Assembly (NCBI RefSeq): GCF_910592395.1
Contig: NC_088308.1
Span: 18,119,501 to 18,183,500, forward strand
Direction: 5' to 3'
Length of the DNA stretch: 64,000 nucleotides
Source of the DNA: Lineus longissimus
Lineage: Eukaryota > Nemertea > Pilidiophora > Heteronemertea > Lineidae
In this document: piece by piece, positions 1 through 14,900 of the stretch
Layout: each line of letters opens with the position of its first letter
Position numbering within the stretch: position 1 is the stretch's first letter
The notes under the pieces: model-generated
Databases searched by the model: none
What the model saw: the letters and a program-made list of their open reading frames with translations, nothing else
Told to the model about the DNA's origin: nothing
Made by a program: the position numbers and the translations under genes

Positions 1-1220
1 GACTGATCATTTATATTTTGAGTTGTGAGCTGAGCGTCAAGTAGGACATTATCAGCCCGAAGAACAATACCGGGTGATTTGTTATGTAATGCAATAACCG
101 GACACCCGGTGGAAACCAACACTGTCCGAGAGGGCCGCCCTCTATAGCCCATAAAATCTGCTCCGACCAGGATTTGAACGAAGAACCTCACATGGGACAT
201 TCTTTTTGGCTGCATGACCATTAGAATGTCAGAAGCAGAATTGCTTTCACTTTCTGAACCTAAAAACGATGTTTTGAGAGAAATATTTATACATTGTTTA
301 TCATGTTTATCTATATCCAACAAAAACGTACTTCAACTGATAAATCAATATGAGACTAAAATCAATATGAGACTAAAAATATTTTCGACTTTGAAACGGT
401 CATAAATATACAGGATGGACCCATCGGAAAACCTGGGAATTTACCATTGCATTAATACGTGAACTTGTATCTACATTGTATTTTACCAGGAAATGGAAAT
501 TCCCAGCATCAGAAATAGGTAATATCTTCCCAGGTATTCAGAAAATGGTCCGCCAGGAAATGCGATTACTGCCTATATGGAACACAAAAAAAACCCAACT
601 CTTTCTTAACTGAACCATTTGAACTTTAAAAAAAACTTTTTTGGTGATCTTGAGTGTACTTTTTTATCTATATAATCATCACCAAGCGGGGCGTCATGAC
701 TCTCCGGGTCTTTGCCTCACAAATTTTCTTTTGAGAACCCCTATTCAAAGCAATACTGGAGATTTGACAAAAAATGGCCTATTTTTCAATACATTTGTGC
801 TCAAAACCAATAATTTAGTCACTGTTTACCATGGTATTTTCTATAAGAGAGGTGAGAAAGGCTGATTTTTCATTGAAAGCATTGGTGAGAATTTTCAGAC
901 GGGCGACAGTGAGATGAAGAGAGGTGCTCTTAATGGAAAACCATAACAAAATCAGAATTTTAAGAGGGCAGAGAAAGTCCAAGGAAGGTCTACTGCGAAA
1001 ACATTTTGAAGGGGGTGCTCCCCTTCTTTGTAATGAGGCAGAGAAGACTGTTAAATGAAGACTTCATCATGTTGTATTGAAGCCACTGGAAATGTTGTTG
1101 TTGTGGTAGATAAACTGCTAACAGAGGTGGTGACATCTGTGTCCATTATCAGGAACTAGTTTCTAATACAGAGCAGATCTGGAGTGGAGGACACTGGTTT
1201 ATCGCAGCGAATTCACTCAC
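1..1220. other. Region downstream of the last resolved CLEC16A exon
   Basis: No confident gene was found. The missing CLEC16A 3' exon should lie here or to the left of the window. The only nearby minus-strand acceptor I could join (AACTAG, ending near 1158) gives about 12 residues before a stop, so I do not claim it. At about 150-215, minus strand, there is a degenerate tRNA B-box-like TTCAAATCC word, probably the remnant of a tRNA-derived SINE. Confidence 0.5.
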
Positions 1221-2923
1221 CTGGAATTGATGGCATTGCTGCACCAGGGCCGTATTGCCCGGGAAAGTTCTGGTACATGGAATCGGCAACATGCGTCGGC
1301 AACTCTAACAACCTGGCAATCATGTGCATCTTCTTCTGGCGTGCTTTCAGACGACCTTTACTCAATCGCTGCTTTGCTGCCATACAGCGTATATGGTCAT
1401 CGAATATGAATCGCGCTGCTAGCAATGGCACGGGACGGGCATGGCTTGACGTGGCTGGTTTGTGGATGGTGACATGTAGTGTGCGACTGTCCTCTTTATC
1501 ACCGGAGACCTCAACGTCCTAAAAGTTGACGAAATTATTTTTTAGATCAAAGCCAGTCGAGTTTTGACTTTTGGTGGTTGAAGTTCAATGCACTGTAGGA
1601 TAGGAAAGACCTCTATTGGCAACTTTGTGTAACTTAATCTGTCCTACCTGGCCCCTGCCTATAGTCTCCCTTTAAAAGAAACCATATTCTGAACATTCTA
1701 TGTGACCTTTGTTGTGTCTACTTTATAGGGAAAGTTAATAAACTGACCTGGAGGAATCCCACAAATCTCACAACGCCCCACCCAAGACGCTTGATATCTG
1801 GCTCAACAAGAATCAACTGGAGGACGTCTATCACTAGGAAGCGGCGTTCTTTTCTGAAATGAAATGGCCAGGGCCATTGTGCTCACCTCATGTGGAGGAA
1901 AGATGGATAAAGAGCATGGTATTGTGTCATGTAGTGTTAGGTTTGATGTAGGTCCAAGCAATTACAATTTCCCCAAAATGGCCAATTTACATAACATTCG
2001 ACCTCTGTGACCTTGAAAAGTAGGTCAAATCAAAGAAGACCCGGGTGACACATTGAATGGTTGTTAGAATTAGATGTACCTATGATATAAAATTGGTGCC
2101 AATCGGGCAAGTCATTACTAGGAATAATGGCATTTTGAAGAATTTAGGATTTGGCCCCCTCCCTGGAGGCCAAACGGCAAATCAGATCGCACCAAACTTC
2201 GGTACCTGAGATCATCTGACCAAGGGGTACATGTGTACTTAATTTGTGATCAATAGTCATTGCAGTTAAGAAACGTGCCATAGTTACGGCCTGACGGCGA
2301 ATTTACGCCATTTGACCTCTGTGACCTTGACAAGAAGGTCAAATTAAAAACCTGGGTGACATATACTGTATGGTGGTTAGATGTACCCATGATATAAAAT
2401 TGGTGGCAATCGGGCAAGAAGTTAAGGAATAATCACATTTTTAAGGTTTTTGGATTTTGCCCCCTGGTGGTCAAGTGGTGAATCATATTGGACCAAACTT
2501 CGGTCCCTGAGATCACCTGACTAAGGGGTAAATGTGTACCAAATTTGGTATCAATAGTCATTGCAGTTTAGAAACGTGCCATCGTTACATCCTAACGGCC
2601 AATTTACACCATTTGACCTCTGTGACCTTGAAAAGGAGGTCAAATCAAAAACCCGGAGGATATATGATGCACCTTTGCTAGAAGTACCTACCATATTTTT
2701 TTCAAAATTTCCCGACTACTATTAAGGGAGATATTGCATATTTTCACTTTTAACGTTTGGCCCCCTGGTGGCCAAACCATGAAACAAATCGGACCGAAAC
2801 TTGGTCTCCAAGGTGTCATTACATAAGGGTACATGTGTACCAAGTTTCAACTCAATAGCTCTAACAGTTACGAAACGTGCCCTGCTAACGGACGACGGAC
2901 GACGACGACGACGACGACGACGC

Positions 2924-2980
<57 letters not shown>

Positions 2981-5900
2981 ACGACGGACGCCACGGTATG
3001 GGATAAGCTCACCTCTGCTAAGAGGTGAGCTAAAAACGTAAATGAGAAATGTCATGAAAACCATTAAAAAATCACTGTACTTAAACATTACTTGTCTTGT
3101 CTTTACGTTCCAGGCAAAATGTAGTACGAAAATTCTGCATGCCGTGTTCTTAATCATGTTTATAGCCTTCATTCTCCAGGCCTCCATTGCCGAGTGTAGT
3201 GCAGCCGTAGCGGTGAAAGGTGTCCACAGGCTGCGAGTCTAATTCTAGGTGCACCTGCCGAGCTCAAGTGACACGCCGGGTGGCAGCTCCTCCAAACCTC
3301 AGAGTGCCTCTGTTGAGAATTGACCACTGTCATAAATCACTATGATATGGGCCTGGATCAGTAAAACACCTGCTAAAGATCTGGTAACCGCATCGACAAA
3401 ATGAACAAAAAACGAAAACTTACCGATCCTTTGATACTATTGTGCAGGCAATCAAATCACTGTTGTCTGGAAGAAAAGGAAATACAAAGATGAAAGAAAT
3501 GTCTACTGCGTACAAATGTACATGTAGCTTTTTCAAACAACTCCAGGAAATAATGTTTCCAATGGTTAGACGCACACTTACAGATACCATCTTGTTTGCA
3601 CTACCTATATTGCATGAAACAGGCTAATCTCTTTCGTTTACCTTCTGCCTTTGTCAATTTCAATGCCAATCTTACACATCTCAGTATTTTTTTGGAAACT
3701 GCTAATACTAACATACTTACTGAGATCTAAAACATCTCCGACATGAACACATTCAGACAGCTTAGTTAATGGAAGATCATTATCGACTTCTCCCCGCAGG
3801 GTGAATGATAAATCACGCAGGATGAAGAATACTCGAATCGCCTGAAACACACAAGGAAGGCATAGTTGATGGAACTAATGCATAGAAGAGTTAACAATGA
3901 TACAACTATTTGGAAGCAATACTGACTTAACATGTATGATAAAATTACACGCCCAGACAATAATAACAAATAGCAAATGTGGCCTTATTCGAAGAACATT
4001 GGAATATCCCTTAGCAGACACCTCTCTAATATCAACACCCTCTCAATTAAGGACACTAGTTTTGGACCCAAACTGGCTGTTTCCATTATATTTGACCTCC
4101 CTGATCGGGACACCTTTCTATTAAGTACAGTACTTGTCAGTCCAGAGGGTGTCCTTAATAGAGTGGTTCTACTGCACTTTGAAGTCTCACAACTCACCCG
4201 TCTTGCCCTTTCAACCTCGCCACACGGAAGCCTCTTGGTGAACTCGATGCCAGTCAGCGGCGTACCAGTTGGTGGAAGAAGGATGGAGGCATCCATCGTC
4301 AGGTACTCGACGTTCAGGGGCCGGCTTTTCATCTCTCGAAACTCATCTTCAAACATGTCAAGGAAAATCTCTTCGCTCTGAAAGTGGAAAGGATGAACTC
4401 ATGGAAACATCTCGCTTGATTTTCGAATATTCCGTGTGTCACCATTTAATAAATCTTCAGGCTTTGCACTTGTCAGCTGCTTGCTGTAATTTGGCTGCCT
4501 GTACCTACAACTTTTGATAAATAATCCTGAATTTAGGAAGGTGATACTCTGGAAAAAAGATGATACAACAACGACCCCCCCCTCTCTGTCCCAAACCAAA
4601 TTATATGGCACAATAGAATTATGCAATGAGAAGCATACTCCATTCTGAAGAGTTAATACAGGCAGAGAAGAACACCACACTAATCCCATGCATGGACAAA
4701 CACCCTGGTTGAGAAAATGTGTGTATGATTGAGAGAATGACGAGGAAGGACCAATACATGTGTGCACCATCAATGGGGCTGATGCTGGCGATGGAAAGGT
4801 CTCCATTGACTTCATTTTGTTGTGTGACCAGAAAGTGAATTTCGCACGACCACCTTTATCCTACAACCTCCCAAATGTGTGCTTTTTAACCCAATCCATG
4901 ATTCACCAAGCCTCCACCTCCCCTTATCAGATTCCACATCAAGTCTCAACATACCGTTACATATTTGAAAATAGCCATCACGTCTGAAAACTACAATACA
5001 TGTCAAAATATAGTTGATGTGCGGAAAAAAAAAAGTACTTAATTCTTTGCAACATCGTAAAGAATGGAATTTTTGAAGCAAGTTACAAAATTTTCTCAAA
5101 ACTGAGGATGAAGGCAGGCTAATGTTGAAAACATGGTGCGATTAGTTCAGTTATCTGTTTGATTGATCATGTATGGTCTTCTATAAGCATGCATGAACAG
5201 AATTTCTTGTGGTATTTCTGTAGAGGGGGATGGGATCACCTGTAGAGCCAGTATTTCAACAAAGGGTGACATACATGATTATCAACACAATTACTTGGAC
5301 AGAAACAGGATTTAGAAGAGCAAAGAGTTGTAGAGAATGCAGGTGGTCCATTTCCAAGTAGGGGCAATGACTTTAGGATTGAATAAAACGGACCAGCGCC
5401 CACCCACAAAGACTTAACTACACGATTCCGTCAAACCTAAGAAAGCTTCAGGTCTAACAAATATACAAACCTTGTAGAAAACCCTCAGTAAGAGGACGCT
5501 CTCCTCTTTAGCACCTTCAATGCAGGCCAGATGTCGGTCTTGTAGGAAGTTCTTGCCCTTCCTGTAGACCAGCTGCTTGAGTAAGAGAATGCTCATCTCT
5601 AGCGTAGCCAGGCGCACTCTGCTACCCTTCTGGCAGCTAAGCGTGATGATTTTGATCAGTTTCTCAATCAGATACACATTATAGTGATCTTTGGTCTGAA
5701 AAGAGGAAGCAAATGGATCTGAATATTGACCTCGGGAGTCTTCTTCTGTTTTTACTTGATCATTTCTTCAGCGAGCATTTCAACGAGATGGTTAATCTAA
5801 CAATAATATTCTTACCTCAGATTTGTCAGTTGGCATTAACACAGAATCTAGCAACTCTTGATTTATTCCTGAAAAAATAATACAAGAAATCTTAAATAAT

Positions 5901-8900
5901 GACAGCAGTGTCACATCAGATGGTGAAATGAATGACCTCAGATTAAAAAGTGACTACACATGAATAGCTTTCGTCAAACACCAAGTGAACATTTTGAGGG
6001 AACTTTGTGATTCATCATATCATGTCATTGGAGAATATTTTATTAAAAAGTCTTATATCATAACGGGAAATATCCATCGCCTCAGTGAGGGGTCGTGCCT
6101 GCATCCACCATTCCCTTATCTTATGTGCAAACAACAACAAAGTGGAAATATTTCGCACCACTCTTGAAAATAAAATAAAATATTGCCAGAGTTGCAGTCT
6201 TTGATGAATAAAAGCAAATGTATCAGGAAGTAAAATGAAGTACAACAAGAAATCAAACACAAATTGAGAACAAGAAAACCAGATTGGTTTGATCAAGATT
6301 ATTGCTATGTCTGAACAATGCTGTGGATTCCCTTCCTCCCCCTTTAACTGAATGAATCAATGGTTTAGTTCTTGAGTGTTGTTCAGTTTACACTAATACA
6401 GACACATCTTTTTTAAAAATTGGAATGTAACGCTGAACATGTTTCAAGCAGAAACAAATTAAAGAATGACTTTTCTGGTAGAATTGCTGTTGTCAAGCGG
6501 TCGCAAAAGCACTCAGTTCTTGAGTGTTGTTCAGTTTACACTTACAGACACAACATTTTGAAAAATTGGAATGTAACGCTGAACGTGTGACAAGCAGAAA
6601 CAGATTAAAGAATGACTTTCCTTGAAGAATTGCTGTTGTCAACGGTCGCAAAAGCACTCAGTTCTTGAGTGTTGTTCAGTTTTCACTTACAGACACAACG
6701 TTTTGAAAAATTGGAATGTAACGCTGAACATGTTGCAAGCAGAAACAGATTAAAGAACGAATTTCCTTGTAGAATTGCTGTTGTCAAGCGGTCACAAAAG
6801 CTGCACATTTTAAAATAAATTCTCATTTTGCAACAATGTGAGTTTCCTCTCTGAGGTTACCCTAAGTAAGTGCAAGGAAGGTGAATGGTACTCCTACACA
6901 ACATGGAGACATCTTTGAAATCTGTGCAAACAACAGGTCATCAAGATAGATGCAAAGCTTGTCGTCAGAAGAGAGAATTTGTGGTGCCCAATTGACTGAT
7001 CATATTACAGGGTGGCCCAGAGTTATTTTCCTTTGGACAATAGACTTCTATTGTGTATACATTGTGTGAGGGATAATAATTCTGGGCCACCCTGTAGAGT
7101 GAGAAATAGACTTCCGGTAACAATACACCCACTCGATCTTTTGTGGCTGATGAAATTGAGCACTCAAATTTGTTCAGAGAAAAGATTCGGCACGTCGATT
7201 GTGGCCCAGAACCGGTGTAATCATTCGATTGGGCACCGAGGAATTTGTCTCTGCAGATTCTGGTTTTGTTCTGTAAAGCCAAAGATGCTGGTTTCATCTT
7301 CCTCTTTGCAGTACGGTGAACAATAAACAAAAAAATTACAGCTTAGTGTCTCAGCTAGAACAAAAAGAAGATTGAGGCATCCTGCCCTGGATGTTAGGAA
7401 GCATGCAGGCTTATTAGAGTATGTTGACATGTGGTTTCAAGCGGAGCCCGTATTTTAATCGGTCTCCTACACGATAAGGTATGAGCACAGACCTTTTGAC
7501 AGCATAAGGCCAAATGATTTTGCGCTCAGTCAATGAATAATGACAATAACGTAACGTAGCATCATTCCGGTTTACGCTTCAAGGCAATAAACTCTTCGTG
7601 GTATGTCTTTTGAATTTCTAGCCGAGACACTACAAAATCATATTGTCACAGACAAAATAAGTGAATACTTTTACCATCTGTAGACGTCCAGGTAATGCAC
7701 ATGGAAAAATACAATAGCATCGCATTTCAATTTGTTGAAGGTACTTGATTGTATTACTGGAGGGTTTTACAACCAACGGCATCGACAGAACGAAATAACC
7801 ACATCAAGATGTACACCACTTTGTATTCTACAGGTGAAGTTTAACATGCGTTTTCAAAGCTTTTCTATTAAGTTTCAAAGTGGTTCTCATCATTTGTACA
7901 CATTGTACAAGTCATACACTGCACCACCTTGGATACAGAAGATCAACTACTTTACAACTCTATTCACAAAAATACACCGCTTCACACTTTTGTTTCAATC
8001 TTAATCATATCTAAGTGAATACAGTACAGTCATTTCAACAGCACAAGCCCAGGCACGTTTCATAGTGAAAAGCTGTGGTGGACAAAAAACATTAGATGTT
8101 GATATCAGCAACAGTGAAGGCAGTACCAAATATAGCAGTGAAATACTTTGGGATAATTTCTTGGCAACATCTGACCAACATACCTGTATTATGACCCATG
8201 GCATAGAGCAGACAGAGGCCATGGAGTGTCTCATAGTCATTGTCTTGGCACTCGAGGGCGTTGTAGACTGCCTCGAGGTATGGTCTGAAAGTCAAAGGAA
8301 ACATGATACAACCAATTGGAACACATGAATTTGCTCAAGTTAAAGATGCATTTCTAAGGGCCGTTCCCACCCATCAGATCATACTCAACATCACACCCGT
8401 ACAAACCCTGAATTCTCATCCTTGCTGAAAGGGATGTGCATTGAAGCTGCTCCCAGCCAGCGAAAGCAGCTTTACAAAATCTCCATTGACACGTATTTGC
8501 AAACATGTAGCCTATCATAGAGAATATTTTTGTCATTATTTTCCTGTCTTTCTCCTCATCAAAGTCTCACCTATTTGTTAACGTGAAGTCCGCCTGCCTC
8601 TGCTCCGCTGTCAATGGTGGAGCAGCCGCAGAAGCACCAGCAGTCAGTAATTTCTCCTCATCAGTTGAGTTCTGGTTTGGACTGGCAAGGTCAGGATCTC
8701 CATCTGGACCACCATCGCTTGCTTCATCTGGCAAGGAAAGCCACACAATTATACGAGTTAGCCCAGGGCATTGACACAATAGCATGATCACACGGGCCAC
8801 CACATAGGCTCAAACAAAGACAAATTCTGCCGAGTTGCAGGCTTAAACAAGTCACAACACGCACTGGCCTGTCTCGTGAATAATCATAGGCTTCCAAAGA

Positions 8901-11900
8901 TTATGCGGAAAATGGAAAAAAGACATTCTACAGGGTGGCCCAGAATTATTTTCCCTTACACAATAGAATTCTATTGTGTATCCATTGTGTGATGGAAAAT
9001 AATTCTGGGCCTCCCTGTAGTAGTATCAGTTAACCAAATCCTCACACCTACCAGAAGGTTTTAATTTCCATTTAGCTGCTGACTTGGTTGTTAAGAGGTT
9101 ATGCATCTATCATACCTTAACAAAGCTGGATTACCAACACAATTGAAACTCTTTTACTAAATACTACTATTGTGCACTGTGACAAAAGAGATATGATAAC
9201 ACCTGCACTGTATTAAGCAATAGATAGGTCTGTAATAGAAAACATGCAAACTAAGAGAAATAGAATGAACAGAACAGGACAGATCGTCTGCTCCATCCAC
9301 GGCATACAGAGTACTACAGAGGCCTCTTATAGTTACAACAATTTTTGGACAAGATTTGGACAATTTTTGGACAAGTTTTGAGGATAAAGCTTTGCCAAGC
9401 AACTACATAGAGTAAATGCAGGAAAATGGACTGTGGTATATACAATGTACAGTAGAACCTCTCTATTAAGGACACCCTTGGGACTGACTAGTGCTGTCCT
9501 TAATAGAGAGATGTCCTGATTAGAGAGGTCAAATCGAATTGAAACAACACATCTGGGACCAAAACTAGTGTCCTAACTCCTTAATAGAGAGGTGTTCGCT
9601 ATTAGGGAGGTTCTACTGTACATATAGGAGTTGGACTATATCCATCTTATTACGTCCTTCAAATGTCAAATGCACTACACCATCTTCATGTGACTTAGCC
9701 ACAAACAATCTCCTTTGTACAATAAGTGTAGTCCTATGAGGATTGATAGGCATGCAGCTATGCAGGAAGTGCAGCAGGCTTTACAGTATCAAAAGTCATA
9801 CAGGCTTGAAGTTGAAAGAATAAGCATTGCATTATAATCATCACAGCCAATGCACCAGAATGGTATTTGGTTCCACTGACACAGCCTTTTTACTGCTTTC
9901 AATCAATAAATAAAAGTCCCGATCAAAATCTCTTTTCGTCAAACGGGTTTTTGCCCTATGAGGTTTACAACATCATGGCACAAAACAACGACTTTGGATA
10001 GGACACTGATGTTAAGCATGGAACTGAGGAAGGATTGAAATGATGCAGAATGTGACAGGGAAATCTGTTAAATGTGAGACAATTACAATAGAAAAAGCCT
10101 TTATATCCAAATGTTAACTTGCAATGGGATCATATTCTGTAACACGAAAAGTCATTCTAACAAAAAAATTCAGGTCATATTGATGGTTTTCAAAGAGAAA
10201 ACGATCAAAAATCTGACCAAAATTCTTTGTCTTCTTTTCGTGTTACTGAACGGGTGTTCCCAGTGTGAAGATTGCAGTGCCGATAGTACTCATACCAGTG
10301 GATGGAGAAGAACTGTCGTCCAAGTGGGTGTCATCAGAAGTATAGAATGTAGAATTACCCAGCCTGGATTCGGTCACTTCATCGGAATTACGATAGTTTG
10401 GCCTACGCATAGGTTTACCCTTTCCTCTATTGTAATCCAGCGACTGGGCGAGCGGCTCTTCTGGTGCAACAAACCCGCAAACTTTCGACGCGCTCTGTAA
10501 TAAAATAAGAGATTCGTATTAGGCGCATGTATGAAATGCAAAAGGAATGCAAGGGTTTCGAAGCCTGTGTAGATTACTAGACAAATGCATATTGCAAGTG
10601 CACAGGAACTCTATGTATGAGGATTTCATGACCTGCCACACCGTCAGGTAGGCATAATACATCCTACCTGTACAAGCCAAGCATTCAACACTCCACGCAT
10701 ACAGGCAGCACTTGGAGCAAAGAGAGGGCCGTGTGATCTACGATTCTTGCGTGTCAAAATGCTTGCGTGTCAAAATGCTTCCGTTATGGATCAAAACACA
10801 ATTTCTTCTTCTTCTGCATTTGACTGGTCAATCTTTTGCACTATTTAGCAATGGGGCAGAGTGACCTTATTTCACCAACTGTAGTCGATTCTAGTGCTAC
10901 TTGAAGTGGTTGGGGCCTCGCTTACTTACATTAGGCGCTGTTGAGGTCGACTCTGCAGGATCTTGCATAGAGACGGTTAAATCGCCGTTGAATATGATAT
11001 TGGCGAGCTGACGGACTAGAGGGGCGTGGTGCATGATCAGGAATACTTGAGATAAGAGGAATAATGAGACGACAGAGCTCACATGTGGACGGCCGTTCTG
11101 CAACAGAATTGATTATATTTATATGTTAGACGGGAAACTGCAGTCATCATTATGATAATGCTCAAGGTACGCCACCACAGAATACTAAAAAAAATTTCAG
11201 AATATGATCAGTCATAATAACCCTCTTGCTACCGAGGCAAATCCAATAATCGCTGAATTATACTACATACCACCAAAAGAAAATGCACAAATTCGCCAAC
11301 TTTTAGCAATGCAAACAGTTTGCAGTTTACAGTAGTGTGATAATTATAAGAACTGGCAAAACCACTGGGTCTTCTCGAGACTGACAAAACTCACATAGGA
11401 GACAGTGAGTGCCCAAGGGCTGGGTGTGTAGAGACTATTAACACAAAGCTACAAGTGCACGTGACTTACAAGGACTGACGCTAAACTAAACTAAAACAGA
11501 GTGCCACAACACACGTACATCAACACCTGTCTACAAAATGTGCAAACACAAATATTTCGCCAAAGAGTATTATTTACTTTTTTGCCACGTTTTGATTTCC
11601 AACTTACTGCGGCGCTACGTGACTTCCTTCGGTTGGTCAGCGAGTAAACATAGAGTGGTATGAGCAGCCTGTGTAGGAGATGGTCCGTCAATACGTCGTT
11701 AAGGCAGTCAATGCTCAGACAGAGGATATCGTTTAAGTAGTGCAGGTGATCCAAATGCTCCGCTACGAGATCTGCAAGACGATTCCTGCTCTGGTGGCTG
11801 AAAAGCAAGAGAAGAGAATTACGTCAAGCAGAATTTCGATCATCACTGGACATCTTATTGTGATTTCGATGCAAGAGTGAGCATTTTGTTTGAGTTAGCA

Positions 11901-14900
11901 TGAGCGACACAGCACTTGGATAGCATTTCAAGGTAATATTTACTCAAACAAGGGCTTGCCACAGCGACAGACTTTAATACTTGGGAACTTGGGGGCCTCC
12001 AGGAATAGCAAACCTAACATCATTCCTTTTGATACACCCCTTATATACTTACTCTGCATCGTTCCGGACACATATGTCTAGTTCAATGATATGATTGCCA
12101 ATGAACCACACAAGATTTGAGAAATATGGTGCGGCAGTTTTATCCCTGATGTAACGCAACATGGAATTGTCATCAACTGAAAAATACAAAGAAACGTCCT
12201 AGTTATAAAGTGGAACACATCATGCAGAGCAACCTGACCTGCCCTACTGTTCATTGAGATCTTGAAGCGTATTGACGCGAGAAACAGCTAACCTGCGCCG
12301 ATTTACATATACGCATGAAAGAATACTTTTTACTGAAAATACAATACATTTTAAATATCAATAGAAAAAAATTACACTTAACAGTAAATCTTTGAGTCCA
12401 AAAAATGAAACTATGATTTTACTCATGTTTATGCAGACATCAAAAAATACTATTTAGCCAAATTCTGGAATACCTTTTTAATGGAAACTTGCCCAAGATA
12501 TATTCCAATAATAATGCAGAGTTGGAATGTTAGCTACAGATACTTGTCAACATTCAATGCTAGAACTTCCTTATGGATATTATTACTATTGAGAACGATG
12601 ATGCACAATAGACTACACAGTTTCGTATTTAATTAGTCACATACACTGATTAACAATTACAATTTACATGAACATGTTAGAACATGAATATGTTAGACCA
12701 TTAAACATGAACATGTTAGAACATGAATATGTTAGACCATTAGAACATGAACATGTAAGAACATGAATATGTTAGACCATTAAACATGAACATGTTAGAA
12801 CATGAATATGTTAGACCATTAAACATGAACATGTTAGAACATGAATATGTTAGACCATTAAACATGAACATGTTAGAACATGAATATGTTAGACCATTAG
12901 AACATGAACATGTTAGAAGCAAAAGAATCCTCAAGCTGCATCCGCACAATTCACAGAAGACATAGTGCAGCTAACTGGGTACTGAACTCCTAAAGTCGTC
13001 TTTATTCAGATACTTATTCAGTGTCTGTTTGATCTGCATGGAGAATGTCTGAGGTTTGTAAATATGGTCTTGACCACACTGCTGGTGACAGGGTCCATGA
13101 TCATGACGCAGACAAGCAGGGCAAAAGCATGAAGGATTTCATTACAGGACAAAGCATGTCAGGGAAGATAGCTCTAATGCAAGGATGCTTTCCCAACATT
13201 ACAATATAATCACAAGCATTCACAAACCAAACTTGCAATCTATAGGCAATGCTGTTTGACCTTTTCATTCCTGCAAGTACCCACAAAATACTTGGAAAGG
13301 AAACTTAATATTCAAACATCTTGTCATTGTCACACGAAATGTAGATTCTCGTAAAGCGCTTTATACTTTACAACTGCATTGTCTCAAAGCGCTTCATTCC
13401 CTGGCTAATCCAGAACCCTTTCTGTAGAAACCAAGGAATGCACATGCAAGACTACACTTAGCCATTTTACCGAGTGGCACTGGCTGAGCGTAAAAACCCA
13501 CAGCCCCCCCATGACAAGATGGACACTCTTCCACATTGCCACTGCGCCCCCATTAGAGAAGTTTTGACAATCTAAAGACACTGTCCACACCCATTCATAC
13601 CAGTTACATTGTACCTCTAGGCTATACATCACACCAAGTAGCGCAGCTGGGCAATATCCAATCCCTACTACTAATCCGGACACCAGTGCTAACACCTCGT
13701 ATCTACTGGGTTCAACAATCTATAACCTGTGATACACAACTGGTACCCAATCACAATTTGTTTCCCTCCGCTGACATTATTATAAGCAGACCAGCAATTT
13801 TCGTTGTCTGCAACAACATGCAATTTTTGTCGCATGCAACTTCTGTATCAATACCCTGTGAGAGCGTCACGAAAATGATACGTGTTGTATTACGGGAAGT
13901 GGATTGCGAGCTGAGAATCACAGGTTTTTAATCTGACATCTGACCCCTCCTGGTAAATATTGCCTCATTGGTAATATCCAGTCCAGTTTTTTTCCCAACA
14001 TATGACACGATGGCTTTGTATACACATACATGTACATGTAGTGCATGTACACACATCCCTCTAGGAAAGATTTCTACTATCCTTTCCTTCTTTTTTTTAT
14101 ATGAATAGTATCAGGATTTGCATCAAGCGGCAATCACGATTGACCCATTGTAATTGGATACAGAAGGTATTCGGCGCAGAATCTTTAATAATAATGTCAC
14201 TTCAAAAATCTTGAAAGTTGGGGTGAATTGTCATACCCAAAGGACAAACAAGCGACCTCTCTATTCAAGACACCCTCTCTATTCAAGACACCCTCTATCA
14301 AGGACACCCTCTCTATCAAGGACACCCTCTCTATCAAGGACACCACTTTTGGTCCCAAATGGTAAAATTCATTGAACTTCATCTCTGTATTCAGGACACC
14401 TCACAATTAGGGACAGCATTTATTAGTTTTTAAGGGTGTCCCTAATAGAGAGGTTTTACGTCCAGTGTGGGTTTAAAAGACATGTTAGATGGAAACATTG
14501 TAAACAACGAGTTGATTTTATGTACACATACAGAATTGCACTTGGCAATAACAGATACCATGTAAATTCAACATTCGCAACTTTGCTGGTTTAGTTAGAA
14601 CAAACAAGATAAGTACAGTGTGGACCTCAACCAACAAGGCAAACATTTACACAGAGGAATAGATGGACATTTTGGATACCAAAGTATATGCATAGATATG
14701 AGAAATGAAGGAACTCATTCATAGCAAGCACCAGAGATACAGGTAATGTACATGGGTTCCGGTGCATTTCGTTGCAGGGAGTTTGCGGTGATCAAATAAA
14801 TGTTCATTGTTTAGTAATAACTAAATCATTTGCAAAACAAAAAGTGGTTAATCTGACTTAATATTGTCAGTTTTCAACAGTACTTGGAAAAAGTGCATTA

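Noticed and set aside
130-215. Possible tRNA gene on the minus strand
   Set aside because: There is a B-box-like word, but the T-stem and acceptor stem do not pair; at best a SINE remnant.
1040-1160. Candidate final CLEC16A exon
   Set aside because: The only joinable acceptor gives about 12 residues with no similarity before a stop. A longer frame here (starting FLIMDTDVTTS) is out of phase with the upstream donor.
1184-1522. 112-aa plus-strand ORF
   Set aside because: It is the antisense shadow of the CLEC16A exon at 1221-1518, whose minus-strand reading matches [16 protein letters not shown].
2722-3187. Poly-Arg, poly-Ser and Asp-rich ORFs on both strands
   Set aside because: They are translations of the (GAC)n microsatellite and its flanks and have no independent coding signal.
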